Source of the DNA: an uncultured Clostridia bacterium
Lineage (GTDB): Bacteria > Bacillota > Clostridia > TANB77 > UBA1234
Assembly (NCBI GenBank): GCA_934132775.1
Contig: CAKPAA010000002.1
Coordinates: 62,001 to 126,000, forward strand
Direction: 5' to 3'
DNA length: 64,000 nucleotides
Each line of letters begins with the position of its first letter. The stretch's first letter is position 1. Under the pieces are notes generated by a model, which saw only the letters and a program-made list of their open reading frames with translations, was not told the DNA's origin and searched no databases. The position numbers and the translations under genes were made by a program. This document shows positions 34,008-43,225 of the stretch, piece after piece.

Positions 34008-34832
34008 TTATTTGTTAATTATCTCTTTAAGTCTCAAAAGCTGTTCATATACCTGTTCCTTTGCCACAGGATTTACCTTATCACCTGAAACTATTGGAAC
34101 TTCTCCAACAATATCAACTGGAACAAAAGGACCATACTCTAAGGTTATCGTCTCTAATGTTTTATACTTCTTTACAGCCTTTTTTATAAATTCGTAATCT
34201 TCCTCGTGAAGCATCGAATGGTTTGCTGTTAATTTACCGTTTTTTAATTTCATAACACCAGCTAAATGCATTTCAACAACTTTGTCCATAGGCAATCTAG
34301 AAACATATTCATCAAAAGGAATATTTAAAACTTCTGCTGCTACTCTTGCGTGACCTATATCAAACAAAAATCCACAATTATTATCATTAACAACTTTTGT
34401 TATAAACTCAGGATTTGATAAAAATTTATTATGTGGTCTTTTGTCTGATGCAGGCACATTTTCTAATATTATACGCATATCAAATTTTTCTCTAATAGCT
34501 TTGATATTTTCTGATATTATTTTTTCAGTAGTCTCTTCATCGTTATCCTCATCGTTTGTCCTATTTATATGAAGTGATATATATGGAGTGTTTCCTCTTT
34601 TATAGTAATCTCTTTGAAGCTCTACATCTCTTCCATTCAAGAAATCTTTATTAGCAATATTTGAGAAATCTCCAACAAAACCGTGAAACATCACATTCTT
34701 TTTAGTTATGCACCAGTCAAATGGTGTTAAATCTTCATTTATACTAAATAGTTTTATGTAATCTATAAAGTCTATCTTTCCCTCTTCAACTAATTCTTTT
34801 GTTTCTCTTAGATAATTAACACATAATTTCAT
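34008..34832 (-). CDS. DUF692/MNIO-like TIM-barrel protein between mutS and mutL
   Basis: 274 aa. The order of candidate metal ligands matches DUF692 (multinuclear non-heme iron oxidases such as MbnB and TglH): H50 in FHGFVGD, H88, E124 in ILENVPAS, D158 and H161 in FDIGHARV, H189 in EMHLAG, H205/H209, and E232 in TLEYG. Xylose-isomerase-like TIM barrels such as endonuclease IV are the nearest alternative. The family modifies peptide cysteines or has unknown substrates. The gene starts 17 bases after mutS with a GGAGG site and precedes mutL, so it belongs to the mismatch-repair transcript. No precursor peptide gene is visible nearby. Confidence 0.7.
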   Translation of the reverse strand: MKLCVNYLRETKELVEEGKIDFIDYIKLFSINEDLTPFDWCITKKNVMFHGFVGDFSNIANKDFLNGRDVELQRDYYKRGNTPYISLHINRTNDEDNDEETTEKIISENIKAIREKFDMRIILENVPASDKRPHNKFLSNPEFITKVVNDNNCGFLFDIGHARVAAEVLNIPFDEYVSRLPMDKVVEMHLAGVMKLKNGKLTANHSMLHEEDYEFIKKAVKKYKTLETITLEYGPFVPVDIVGEVPIVSGDKVNPVAKEQVYEQLLRLKEIINK

Positions 34833-34849
34833 TTGTTATCCTCCGTATT

Positions 34850-37414
34850 TTAAAGTTTCATCTTTAATCTCATAAGAGTGTTAAGAGCCTCTATTGGCGT
34901 TAATTCATTTACATTTATTTTATCTATTTCACTTGCTATCTCACCAAGTTTGTAATTAAACAAATCAAACTGATTTTGCATTGCATAAGCCTTTTTAGGT
35001 TCCTTTTCCGCTTTCGTCGATGTAAAATTATTTTCTTTTAAAGTCTTCAAAATCTGGTCTGCTCTGGTCGTTACATTATTAGGTATACCTGCAAGTTTAG
35101 CAACGTGTACACCGTAACTTTCATCAGCTCCACCACGAATTATTTTTCTCAAGAAAATAATATCTTCACCCTTCTCTTTTACAGCTATGCAATAATTCTT
35201 TACGCCATCAATTTTATCTTCTAACTCTGTAAGCTCATGATAATGCGTTGCAAACAATGTTCTTGCACCTATCTTTTTAGCAATATGCTCAACAACTGCC
35301 CATGCAATTGAAAGTCCATCAAATGTTGAAGTGCCTCTTCCTATTTCATCTAATATAAGCAAGCTTCTCTTTGTTGCATTTGATATTATATTAGCAACTT
35401 CACTCATTTCAACCATAAAAGTTGATTGACCAGAAGCCAAATCATCTGATGCACCAACTCTTGTAAATATTCTGTCAGTAATACCGATTTTAGCATAATC
35501 GGCAGGTACGAAACTTCCGATTTGTGCCATAAGTGTAATTAAAGCAACCTGTCTCATATATGTTGATTTACCAGCCATATTAGGACCAGTTATAATATTT
35601 ACTCTATCTCCGCCCTCATTTAGCAAAGTGTCATTTGGAACAAAAGCACCACTTGGAATAAGCCTTTCAACAACAGGATGTCTTCCCTCTTTTATTTCTA
35701 TAACATCTTCTTCGTTCACTTCTGGCTTTGTATAATTATACTTGTCCGCAACTTCTGCTAATGAATTTAAAGTATCAACAGTCGCTACAATATTGCTACT
35801 CTTCTGCAATCTAACGATGTGTTTTGATATTTCATCTCTAACTCTTGTAAAAATGTCATATTCCAAATTCACAACTTTATCTTGTGCACCTAATATTGTA
35901 CTTTCAATTTCTTTTAATTCATCAGTTATATATCTTTCACCATTTGTCAAAGTTTGCTTTCTTATAAATCTATCTGGCACTTGATTTATAAAAGATTTCG
36001 ATACCTCAATATAATATCCAAACACTTTATTAAATCCGACTTTTAAGTTCTTAATACCAGTAGCTTCCCTTTCCTTAGCTTCAAGTGCAATAACCCAATT
36101 TTTGCCCTCTGTTGAAGCTGTTCTAAGTTTCTTTACTTCCTCATCATAATCTGCTTTTATTATTCCCCCCTCTTTTACGCTAACAGGTGGGTCATCAACT
36201 ATTGCATCATCAATAAGTTTCTCAATATCTTCTAAAACATCTAAATCATTGTATAAACGTTTCAACATTTCCGAAGTCGAATTCGACAAAATTTGTTTCA
36301 AGCTTGGTAACTGTTGCAATGAGTTTTTCAAGGCAACCATATCTTTTGCATTCACAGTTCCATATGATATTTTACCAGTTAATCTTTCAATATCATATAC
36401 TTTGTCTAAAACTTCTGTAATTGCACCTCTTTTCATAGCAGAGCCTTTCAATTCCTCAACACTACCTAGTCTACCTTGAATTTCAGACACATCCATTAGA
36501 GGCTTTTCAATCCATTTTCTTAAAAGTCTTCCTCCCATTGAAGTTGATGTTTTATCTAGCACCCAAAGTAAACTTCCTTTTTTGCTTCTATCACGTATTG
36601 TTTCAGTAAGTTCCAAATTTCTTCTAGCTATAATATCTAATGCCATATATTTTTCAGCACTGTAATACTCAATATTTGAAATATGTTTCATATCCACTTT
36701 TTGAGTTTCTTTTATGTACGTTAGCAATAACTTCGTTGCCTCTTTTGCAAAAGGCTTCTTTTCAAGTTTATCAAAGCCATTTACATCAATACTATCAAAC
36801 TCGTCAGTAGACACTGTTATATATGTTTTAAACTTTTCAGATATCGAATCTATCTCACTCTTACAAGCATACATTTCAGGGTTTACAACAATTTCTGCTG
36901 GTGTAAATCTAACCAATTCATTAAGCAACTTTGAAAAATTATTTCCATCAACAATTTCAGTTGTGCAAAATTCACCCGTTGAAACATCTGAATATGCTAA
37001 ACCATAATGTATACCAACTTTAAATATTGCTGATATATAATTATTCTTTTTATCTTCTAATATGTTTGACTCTATAACTGTTCCTGGTGTTATAACCCTT
37101 ATTACATCTCTTTTTACCAAACCTTTTGCCAAAGCAGGGTCTTCCATTTGTTCACAAATTGCAACCTTATGTCCATTTGCAATTAGTTTACTCAAATAGT
37201 TTTGAATACTGTGATAAGGTATTCCACACATTGGAGCTCTTTCTTTCAAACCACAATCTTTTCCTGTTAATGTTATTTCTAATTCTTTTGACGCTGCAAT
37301 TGCATCATCAAAAAACATCTCATAAAAATCGCCTAATCTATATAAAAGAATGCAATCTTTATATTGTTCCTTTGTTTCTACATATTGTTGCATCATAGGT
37401 GTCAAACCTTCCAT
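34850..37414 (-). CDS. mutS: DNA mismatch repair protein MutS
   Basis: 854 aa. The mismatch-binding domain carries the Phe-x-Glu-type motif in RLGDFYEMFFDDA, and the ATPase domain has Walker A GPNMAGKST, Walker B LLILDEIGRGTSTFDG and TLFATHYHEL. It is the first gene of the mutS - DUF692 - mutL - miaA - HlyD-like run. The start follows AAAGGGAG, with a promoter just upstream. Confidence 0.97.
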   Translation of the reverse strand: MEGLTPMMQQYVETKEQYKDCILLYRLGDFYEMFFDDAIAASKELEITLTGKDCGLKERAPMCGIPYHSIQNYLSKLIANGHKVAICEQMEDPALAKGLVKRDVIRVITPGTVIESNILEDKKNNYISAIFKVGIHYGLAYSDVSTGEFCTTEIVDGNNFSKLLNELVRFTPAEIVVNPEMYACKSEIDSISEKFKTYITVSTDEFDSIDVNGFDKLEKKPFAKEATKLLLTYIKETQKVDMKHISNIEYYSAEKYMALDIIARRNLELTETIRDRSKKGSLLWVLDKTSTSMGGRLLRKWIEKPLMDVSEIQGRLGSVEELKGSAMKRGAITEVLDKVYDIERLTGKISYGTVNAKDMVALKNSLQQLPSLKQILSNSTSEMLKRLYNDLDVLEDIEKLIDDAIVDDPPVSVKEGGIIKADYDEEVKKLRTASTEGKNWVIALEAKEREATGIKNLKVGFNKVFGYYIEVSKSFINQVPDRFIRKQTLTNGERYITDELKEIESTILGAQDKVVNLEYDIFTRVRDEISKHIVRLQKSSNIVATVDTLNSLAEVADKYNYTKPEVNEEDVIEIKEGRHPVVERLIPSGAFVPNDTLLNEGGDRVNIITGPNMAGKSTYMRQVALITLMAQIGSFVPADYAKIGITDRIFTRVGASDDLASGQSTFMVEMSEVANIISNATKRSLLILDEIGRGTSTFDGLSIAWAVVEHIAKKIGARTLFATHYHELTELEDKIDGVKNYCIAVKEKGEDIIFLRKIIRGGADESYGVHVAKLAGIPNNVTTRADQILKTLKENNFTSTKAEKEPKKAYAMQNQFDLFNYKLGEIASEIDKINVNELTPIEALNTLMRLKMKL

Positions 37415-37438
37415 TTACTTCACTCCCTTTGCCCTTTG

Positions 37439-37467
37439 ATTTTATCATTTAGAGTCACTTTTTGCAA
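37439..37467 (-). promoter_or_regulatory. mutS operon promoter
   Basis: Minus-strand TTGCAA (37462-37467), a 17-base spacer and TAAAAT (37439-37444), about 25 bases before the mutS start. Confidence 0.55.
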
Positions 37468-37565
37468 GAGGAATAAAGGCATATTCAGACAGCGTAGATT
37501 TCTATTTTCAGCATTTAATGTAGTTGATAAACTTAAAAAGATTAAAACTTTAAGGTATAAAAAAT

Positions 37566-37592
37566 AAGAGAGGATTAAGTTTCCCCTCTCAC
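37566..37592 (-). terminator. Terminator after the 407-aa unknown gene
   Basis: GAGAGG/CCTCTC stem (37568-37573 with 37585-37590) followed on the minus strand by TTATTTTTTAT. Confidence 0.7.
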
Positions 37593-37648
37593 TTTTTATC
37601 TTCATTTCAAGATATATTTCACATTTCAAATATAAAAGTCTTTTTCTA

Positions 37649-38872
37649 TTATTTTTTCTCTTCTTTTGGCATTATGTCTTTGTATTTTATAGTAAATGGC
37701 TCTTCTTCGTCTTTTACTTTGCATTCTATAATTGTTGATTTGTTCATTCCCCAACTTTTTTTGAAGGTTTCTGCTATTTGTGGAACTATCTTTTCAACTT
37801 CTTTTTTGTTTTTTGAAGCAAATCTTAAAGTTATGTGTGAACCTCTTAATTCGGCTTTAGCTATTGGTTTGCAGTTTTCTTTCTTTTCTAATGATGCAAC
37901 AAATTTGCCGTCTTTTGTTTCGCTTAGATGTAAGCTTTTATTTCCTGTTGCGTGAAGTATTTTATCGTCATACACTGCATATGTTCCTCTACCTGTTCCA
38001 CCATAATTGCCGTCTTTATCTGGATAATTTGCAATTGCTGTACTTATTTTGTGGATTTTTCCAACTGAAAACGTTATGTTATCTGTTTCTTCAATTCTCG
38101 CTTTTGGCTCTCCTGCTAGATATAATATTATATCTTTTTCTACTTCTTTTGGTCCAACATATTCTCCCATATCATCATATTCTGGATTTAATGTGTTTGA
38201 TAATATGTATGTTTTCTCAGTTTCGTTTATCTGCAAATGTGTGCCAAATGGTTTTAATTTTTCATTTAAAGTTTCTTCTTTTCTTTGTTTATCCACTGTG
38301 TATATTATCTTGCTTTTTACAATTTCTTTTTTCAAACTATCTGGTGCAAGAGGGTTTAACTTTATTGCTCCTATGTCGAACCTTTTTTTCATTTCGCTTT
38401 CGTCTAATAATCTTTCTATCGTCTTTCTTAAAATTGTATCATCGTCCTGATAATAAGTTATTTCCCTTATTTTTGGCTCTCCAAATCTATCTTTGTAGTC
38501 TTCTATGCTTGGATAAAAGTTTCTTGTTTGTTCTATTACTTTTCCTTTATCATTTCTTTTTTTCTCAATTACTTCTATCGAATTAAAAGCCTCCGTTTTA
38601 GCACTTGTGCTTATTTTTCTAACCACTTTTTCAACCTTTGTATTGTTTGCACCGTCTGTAAAAGACTGTTCTTGGGTTATAAGCCTTCCCATTGGATCTA
38701 TATAACTTATTACATTTCCTTTAACTTTTGGATTATTTTTAGTTCCATATCTGAAACCTGCAATGGTATCTTTTATAAATCTCATAAATCTTGAGCCCTC
38801 ATACAATGATAGAGATTCAGATGATTCTAGTGTTTTGTCGTAATCGCCTACTGGCATATATGCATTACTCAA
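37649..38872 (-). CDS. Unknown protein, 407 aa
   Basis: No family recognised. The protein is soluble, Lys/Glu-rich and lacks a signal peptide. The middle contains repeated short strand-turn units mentioning Gly-Asn and Asp-Gly turns (for example DKDGNYGGTGRGTYAVYDDK), and the C-terminal 90 residues look like an alpha/beta domain (HITLRFASKNKKEVEKIVPQ). The start is TTG at 38872 with GGAGGG 7 bases upstream; a later ATG at residue 6 is possible. It is monocistronic with a near-consensus promoter and a terminator. Confidence 0.8.
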   Translation of the reverse strand: MSNAYMPVGDYDKTLESSESLSLYEGSRFMRFIKDTIAGFRYGTKNNPKVKGNVISYIDPMGRLITQEQSFTDGANNTKVEKVVRKISTSAKTEAFNSIEVIEKKRNDKGKVIEQTRNFYPSIEDYKDRFGEPKIREITYYQDDDTILRKTIERLLDESEMKKRFDIGAIKLNPLAPDSLKKEIVKSKIIYTVDKQRKEETLNEKLKPFGTHLQINETEKTYILSNTLNPEYDDMGEYVGPKEVEKDIILYLAGEPKARIEETDNITFSVGKIHKISTAIANYPDKDGNYGGTGRGTYAVYDDKILHATGNKSLHLSETKDGKFVASLEKKENCKPIAKAELRGSHITLRFASKNKKEVEKIVPQIAETFKKSWGMNKSTIIECKVKDEEEPFTIKYKDIMPKEEKK

Positions 38873-38914
38873 AGTTTATCCCTCCGAATTCTTTTGTATT
38901 TTCCATATAAGTAG

Positions 38915-38943
38915 ATTTTATAGTTTTTATGTTACGGTGTCAA
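38915..38943 (-). promoter_or_regulatory. Promoter of the 407-aa unknown gene
   Basis: Minus-strand TTGACA (38938-38943), 17 bases, TAAAAT (38915-38920). Confidence 0.75.
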
Positions 38944-38990
38944 GAAAGTAAGGAATGTTTTATAAAATTTTGGGTCTATTTATTTTTTTG

Positions 38991-39019
38991 TTTACTATAT
39001 TTTAGTTATATACTATAAT
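38991..39019 (+). promoter_or_regulatory. Promoter of the papain-like hydrolase gene
   Basis: TTTACT (38991-38996), 17 bases, TATAAT (39014-39019), about 20 bases before the start codon. Confidence 0.6.
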
Positions 39020-39039
39020 TTTGTTGGGAGGAAATTTTT

Positions 39040-39579
39040 ATGAAGAACATATATATTATATTGTCTCAGTCTGGTACTTTTATTTCCTGTATGCTTAAAT
39101 TTTTTTCACACGATGAGTTTAATCACAGTTCAATTTGCGTTGATGATTCTTTTGAAAAATTTTATTCTTTCGGACGTATTAAAATAAATAACCCTTTTCA
39201 TGGTGGCTTTTTGATTGAAAATGCTTTTACTCACGTTTTTGGCAAGTTTGAAAAAATACCTTGTATGATTTTAAAACTGCCTGTCACAGATGCACAGTAT
39301 GCTATCATTTGTGCTACTATAAATGAATTTATTAAAAATTCTAAAATGTATAAATATGATTTTGCTAACGTTATTTTGGCTAATACTCCTTTTTCTGTAA
39401 GACGCAAGAATAAATTCTTTTGTTCTGGTTTTGTTGGATATGTGCTTGAAAGTGCTGGGATTGCCATTCCTAACTCTATTCGTAAAATCAGACCAATCGA
39501 GTTTTTAAAAATTGATGGAATCGAAACTATTTATAAGGGTGAACTTAAAGAGTGGTGTAAAAAGCAGAAAAAGAAATGA
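39040..39579 (+). CDS. YiiX/YebB-like permuted papain-fold hydrolase
   Basis: 179 aa. The order His first (FNHSSICV, H29) and Cys later (FFCSGFVGYVLESAGI) is that of permuted NlpC/P60 enzymes of the YiiX/YebB (DUF830) group. The FSFG-like strand YSFGRIKIN between them fits. No signal peptide is seen, so it is probably cytoplasmic, and the substrate is unknown. It starts after TGGGAGGAA. The stop overlaps a bidirectional terminator shared with rpoC. Confidence 0.75.
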   Translation: MKNIYIILSQSGTFISCMLKFFSHDEFNHSSICVDDSFEKFYSFGRIKINNPFHGGFLIENAFTHVFGKFEKIPCMILKLPVTDAQYAIICATINEFIKNSKMYKYDFANVILANTPFSVRRKNKFFCSGFVGYVLESAGIAIPNSIRKIRPIEFLKIDGIETIYKGELKEWCKKQKKK

Positions 39580-39608
39580 GGTGTAAAACTTTTATAGTCT
39601 TACACCTC
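39578..39608 (-). terminator. Bidirectional terminator between rpoC and the papain-like gene
   Basis: Perfect 9-bp stem GAGGTGTAA/TTACACCTC (39578-39586 with 39600-39608). T-rich stretches follow on both strands. Confidence 0.85.
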
Positions 39609-39630
39609 ATCTTTTATTTAGAGCTTATTT

Positions 39631-42600
39631 CTACTCTGTTATTACATCTTCTTCAACTTTCTTTGGAACTGTGTTTGCTGTTGGTTCGTGTGTTACTGCA
39701 TCTACTGGTTGCATTTCTCTATATTTCATCAAACCTGTTCCAGCTGGTATTAACTTACCGATGATAACGTTTTCTTTTAATCCTACTAGTGGATCAATCT
39801 TACCTTTTATTGCTGCTTCTGTTAATACTCTTGTTGTTTCTTGGAATGATGCAGCTGATAAGAATGATTCTGTTGCAAGTGATGCTTTTGTTATTCCTAG
39901 CAATATTCTCTTGCCCTCTGCTGGTCGCTTGCCTTCTGCTAATGCTTTCTCATTTTCTTCTTCGTAAGTCATTATATCAACCATTGTTCCTGGTAGTAAT
40001 GATGTATCTCCACCGTGTTCAATCTTAACTTTTCTTAACATTTGTCTTATTATAGCTTCAATGTGTCTATCGTTAATATCAACACCTTGGCTTCTATATA
40101 CTTTTTGTACTTCTTGTACTATGTATCTTTGTACTCCGTCTGCACCTTTGATTCTCATTATATCTTGTGGGTAAATTGAACCTTCTGTGATTTCGTCACC
40201 AGCTTCAACTTCGTCTCCATCGTGTACTGTTAATCTTGAACCAAATGGTATTAAGTAAGTCTTTGATTCTTCATCATTTGTGATGATTACTTCTCTCTTC
40301 TTCTTTGTATCACTTATTGATACTTTACCTGCTATATCTGAAATTATTGCAAGTCCCTTTGGTTTTCTAGCTTCAAACAACTCTTCAACTCTAGGAAGAC
40401 CCTGTGTGATATCTCCACCAGCAAGTCCACCCATATGGAATGTTCTCATTGTAAGCTGTGTACCAGGTTCACCAATTGATTGTGCAGCTATAATACCAAC
40501 TGCTTCACCAATATTTACAACTTGTCTACCAGCTAGGTCATTACCGTAACATTTTGCACAAACGCCACGTTTTGCTCTACAAGTAAGCAACGTTCTAATT
40601 TTAGCTTTTGTTACACCCGCTTTAACAACTTCATCTGCCATTTTTTCTGTGATTAAAGTATTTCTTGCAATGATGACTTCACCTGTCTCTGGATTTGTAA
40701 TGTCTTCTGCTGCAAATCTTCCTGTTAATCTTTCCGCTAATCCTTCGATTAGTTCGTTGCCATTCTTAATGTCTGATACCCACATACCGTCTGTTGTTCC
40801 ACAGTCATCTTCTCTTACTATGATTTCTTGGCTAACGTCAACAAGTCTTCTTGTTAAGTAACCAGAGTCAGCTGTACGAAGAGCTGTATCAACAAGTCCT
40901 TTTCTGGCACCGTGCGCTGATACGAAGTATTCTAGAACATCCATACCTTCTCTAAAACAAGAACGAATTGGAATTTCAATTGTTCTACCTGCTGTATCGG
41001 CCATAAGTCCTCTCATAGCTGCTAACTGTCTTATCTGCTTGATATTACCACGGGCACCTGATGTTGCCATCATATATATTGGGTTATCTTCTGTGAAGTT
41101 TGCTTCCATCGCATTTGTAATGTCTTCTGTTGCCTTATCCCAGATTTTAATTACTGTGTTATATCTTTCTTCGTTTGAAATCAAACCTCTCTTATATTGT
41201 TTTGTTACTTCATCTACTTTTGCCTCAGATGCTGCTAGAATTTCTTTCTTTTCCTTTGGCACCATAACATCTGCAATTGATACCGTTATTGCACCTTTTG
41301 TTGAATATTTATATCCTAATGCTTTAATATTATCTAGCAATTCAGCTGTAACACTTAAATCATGAACTTTAATACATGCCGCAATAATCTTTCCTATCGT
41401 TTTCTTTGTTACAGGGAAGTTTACTTCTAGTGCAAATGTATTTTCAGGATTTGTTCTATCTATTAGTCCTAAATCTTGTGGCACTGCTTCATTAAATATA
41501 ATCTTACCAATTGTTGTTTCAATGATTCCGTGTTTCATTTCGCCATCAATTTCTTTATACATTCTTACTTTTATTTTTGCGTGTATATCAATGTCTCCAT
41601 CTTGATATGCCATTATAGCTTCATCTTTATCTTTGAAAATCATACCTTCACCTTTTACTCCGGCTCTGTCGATTGTTAGATAGTACGAACCTAAAATCAT
41701 ATCTTGTGTTGGAACTGTTACTGGTTTTCCATCTTGAGGTTTTAACAAGTTATTTGCAGATAACATTAAATATCTTGCTTCTGCTTGTGCCTCCGGTGTT
41801 AATGGTAGATGGACAGCCATCTGATCTCCATCGAAGTCAGCGTTAAATGCTGTACATACAAGTGGATGTAGTTTAATAGCTCTACCTTCAATTAGCACTG
41901 GTTCAAATGCTTGAATACCTAGTCTGTGAAGCGTTGGAGCACGGTTTAGCATTACTGGGTGATCTTTTATAACGTATTCTAGTACGTCCCAAACTTCTGG
42001 TCTCAATCTCTCAACCATTCTCTTTGCATTCTTTATGTTGTGTGCAATTCCTCTTGATACAAGTTCTTTCATAACAAATGGTTTGAATAATTCTACTGCC
42101 ATTTCTTTTGGTAAGCCACATTGGTAAATTTTTAATTCTGGTCCTACAACGATAACTGAACGTCCTGAATAGTCAACACGTTTACCTAGTAAGTTTTGTC
42201 TAAATCTACCTTGTTTACCTTTTAACATATCTGATAATGATTTTAATGCTCTATTTCCAGGGCCTGTAACAGGTCTACCTCTTCTTCCATTATCTATCAA
42301 GCTATCTACTGCTTCTTGTAGCATTCTTTTTTCATTTCTAACAATTATTTCAGGTGCTCCAAGTTCTAATAGCCTTTTTAATCTGTTATTTCTGTTTATT
42401 ATTCTTCTATATAGGTCATTTATATCTGATGTTGCAAATCTTCCACCATCTAGTTGAACCATTGGTCTTAAATCTGGTGGTATAACTGGCAATACATCTA
42501 ATATCATCCATTCTGGCTTGTTGCCTGAAAGTCTAAAACTATCAACTGTTTCAAGTCTCTTAATTATTTTAGCTTTCTTTTGACCATTTGCAGTTTCAAG

Positions 42601-43185
42601 CTCTTTTCTTAAATCTGCTGCAAGTTTTTCAACATCAATTTCTTGTAGCATTTCTTTTATTATCTCTGCGCCCATTCCAACTCTGAAAGACTTCTCGCCA
42701 TATTGTTCAACGTAATCTCTGTATTCTTTTTCTGAAATTACTTGACCTTTCATCAAAGATGTGTTTCCTGGGTCTGCAACTATATATGCTGCAAAGTATA
42801 ATACTTTTTCCAAAGCTCTTGGTGCAATGTCTAACATTAAGCCTAATCTACTTGGAATTCCTTTAAAGTACCAGATGTGTGATACAGGGGCAGCAAGTTC
42901 AATGTGCCCCATTCTCTCTCTTCTTACTTTTGATTTTGTAACTTCAACACCACATCTGTCACAAACTATTCCCTTATATCTTGCTCTTTTATATTTTCCA
43001 CAATGACATTCCCAATCTTTTGTAGGTCCAAATATTTTTTCACAGAACAATCCGTCACGTTCTGGTTTCAATGTTCTATAATTTATTGTTTCTGGTTTTT
43101 TTACTTCACCTTTAGACCATTCTCTTATTTTTTCAGGAGATGCAAGTCCTATTTTTATACGGTCAAATACTTCTAAATCAACCAT
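39631..43185 (-). CDS. rpoC: RNA polymerase beta' subunit
   Basis: 1184 aa, normal for Firmicutes. The N-terminal zinc site CHCGKYKRARYKGIVCDRCG is complete, as are the catalytic NADFDGDQMAVH, the bridge-helix/trigger-loop region (SARGN-like SGARGN, QSIGEPGTQLTMRTFHMGG), and the second zinc site CRAKRGVCAKCYG. The start follows AAAGGAG, 40 bases after rpoB, so they form one operon. The C-terminal tail ends acidic (PKKVEEDVITE). Confidence 0.98.
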   Translation of the reverse strand: MVDLEVFDRIKIGLASPEKIREWSKGEVKKPETINYRTLKPERDGLFCEKIFGPTKDWECHCGKYKRARYKGIVCDRCGVEVTKSKVRRERMGHIELAAPVSHIWYFKGIPSRLGLMLDIAPRALEKVLYFAAYIVADPGNTSLMKGQVISEKEYRDYVEQYGEKSFRVGMGAEIIKEMLQEIDVEKLAADLRKELETANGQKKAKIIKRLETVDSFRLSGNKPEWMILDVLPVIPPDLRPMVQLDGGRFATSDINDLYRRIINRNNRLKRLLELGAPEIIVRNEKRMLQEAVDSLIDNGRRGRPVTGPGNRALKSLSDMLKGKQGRFRQNLLGKRVDYSGRSVIVVGPELKIYQCGLPKEMAVELFKPFVMKELVSRGIAHNIKNAKRMVERLRPEVWDVLEYVIKDHPVMLNRAPTLHRLGIQAFEPVLIEGRAIKLHPLVCTAFNADFDGDQMAVHLPLTPEAQAEARYLMLSANNLLKPQDGKPVTVPTQDMILGSYYLTIDRAGVKGEGMIFKDKDEAIMAYQDGDIDIHAKIKVRMYKEIDGEMKHGIIETTIGKIIFNEAVPQDLGLIDRTNPENTFALEVNFPVTKKTIGKIIAACIKVHDLSVTAELLDNIKALGYKYSTKGAITVSIADVMVPKEKKEILAASEAKVDEVTKQYKRGLISNEERYNTVIKIWDKATEDITNAMEANFTEDNPIYMMATSGARGNIKQIRQLAAMRGLMADTAGRTIEIPIRSCFREGMDVLEYFVSAHGARKGLVDTALRTADSGYLTRRLVDVSQEIIVREDDCGTTDGMWVSDIKNGNELIEGLAERLTGRFAAEDITNPETGEVIIARNTLITEKMADEVVKAGVTKAKIRTLLTCRAKRGVCAKCYGNDLAGRQVVNIGEAVGIIAAQSIGEPGTQLTMRTFHMGGLAGGDITQGLPRVEELFEARKPKGLAIISDIAGKVSISDTKKKREVIITNDEESKTYLIPFGSRLTVHDGDEVEAGDEITEGSIYPQDIMRIKGADGVQRYIVQEVQKVYRSQGVDINDRHIEAIIRQMLRKVKIEHGGDTSLLPGTMVDIMTYEEENEKALAEGKRPAEGKRILLGITKASLATESFLSAASFQETTRVLTEAAIKGKIDPLVGLKENVIIGKLIPAGTGLMKYREMQPVDAVTHEPTANTVPKKVEEDVITE

Positions 43186-43225
43186 TTTTTTGCTCCTTTC
43201 TTATTATACAATCTATAAGATTATT

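Noticed and set aside
37864..38586. Long open frame (240 codons) opposite the 407-aa gene
   Set aside because: No ribosome site, hydrophobic low-complexity translation typical of the reverse complement of a Lys/Glu-rich gene.
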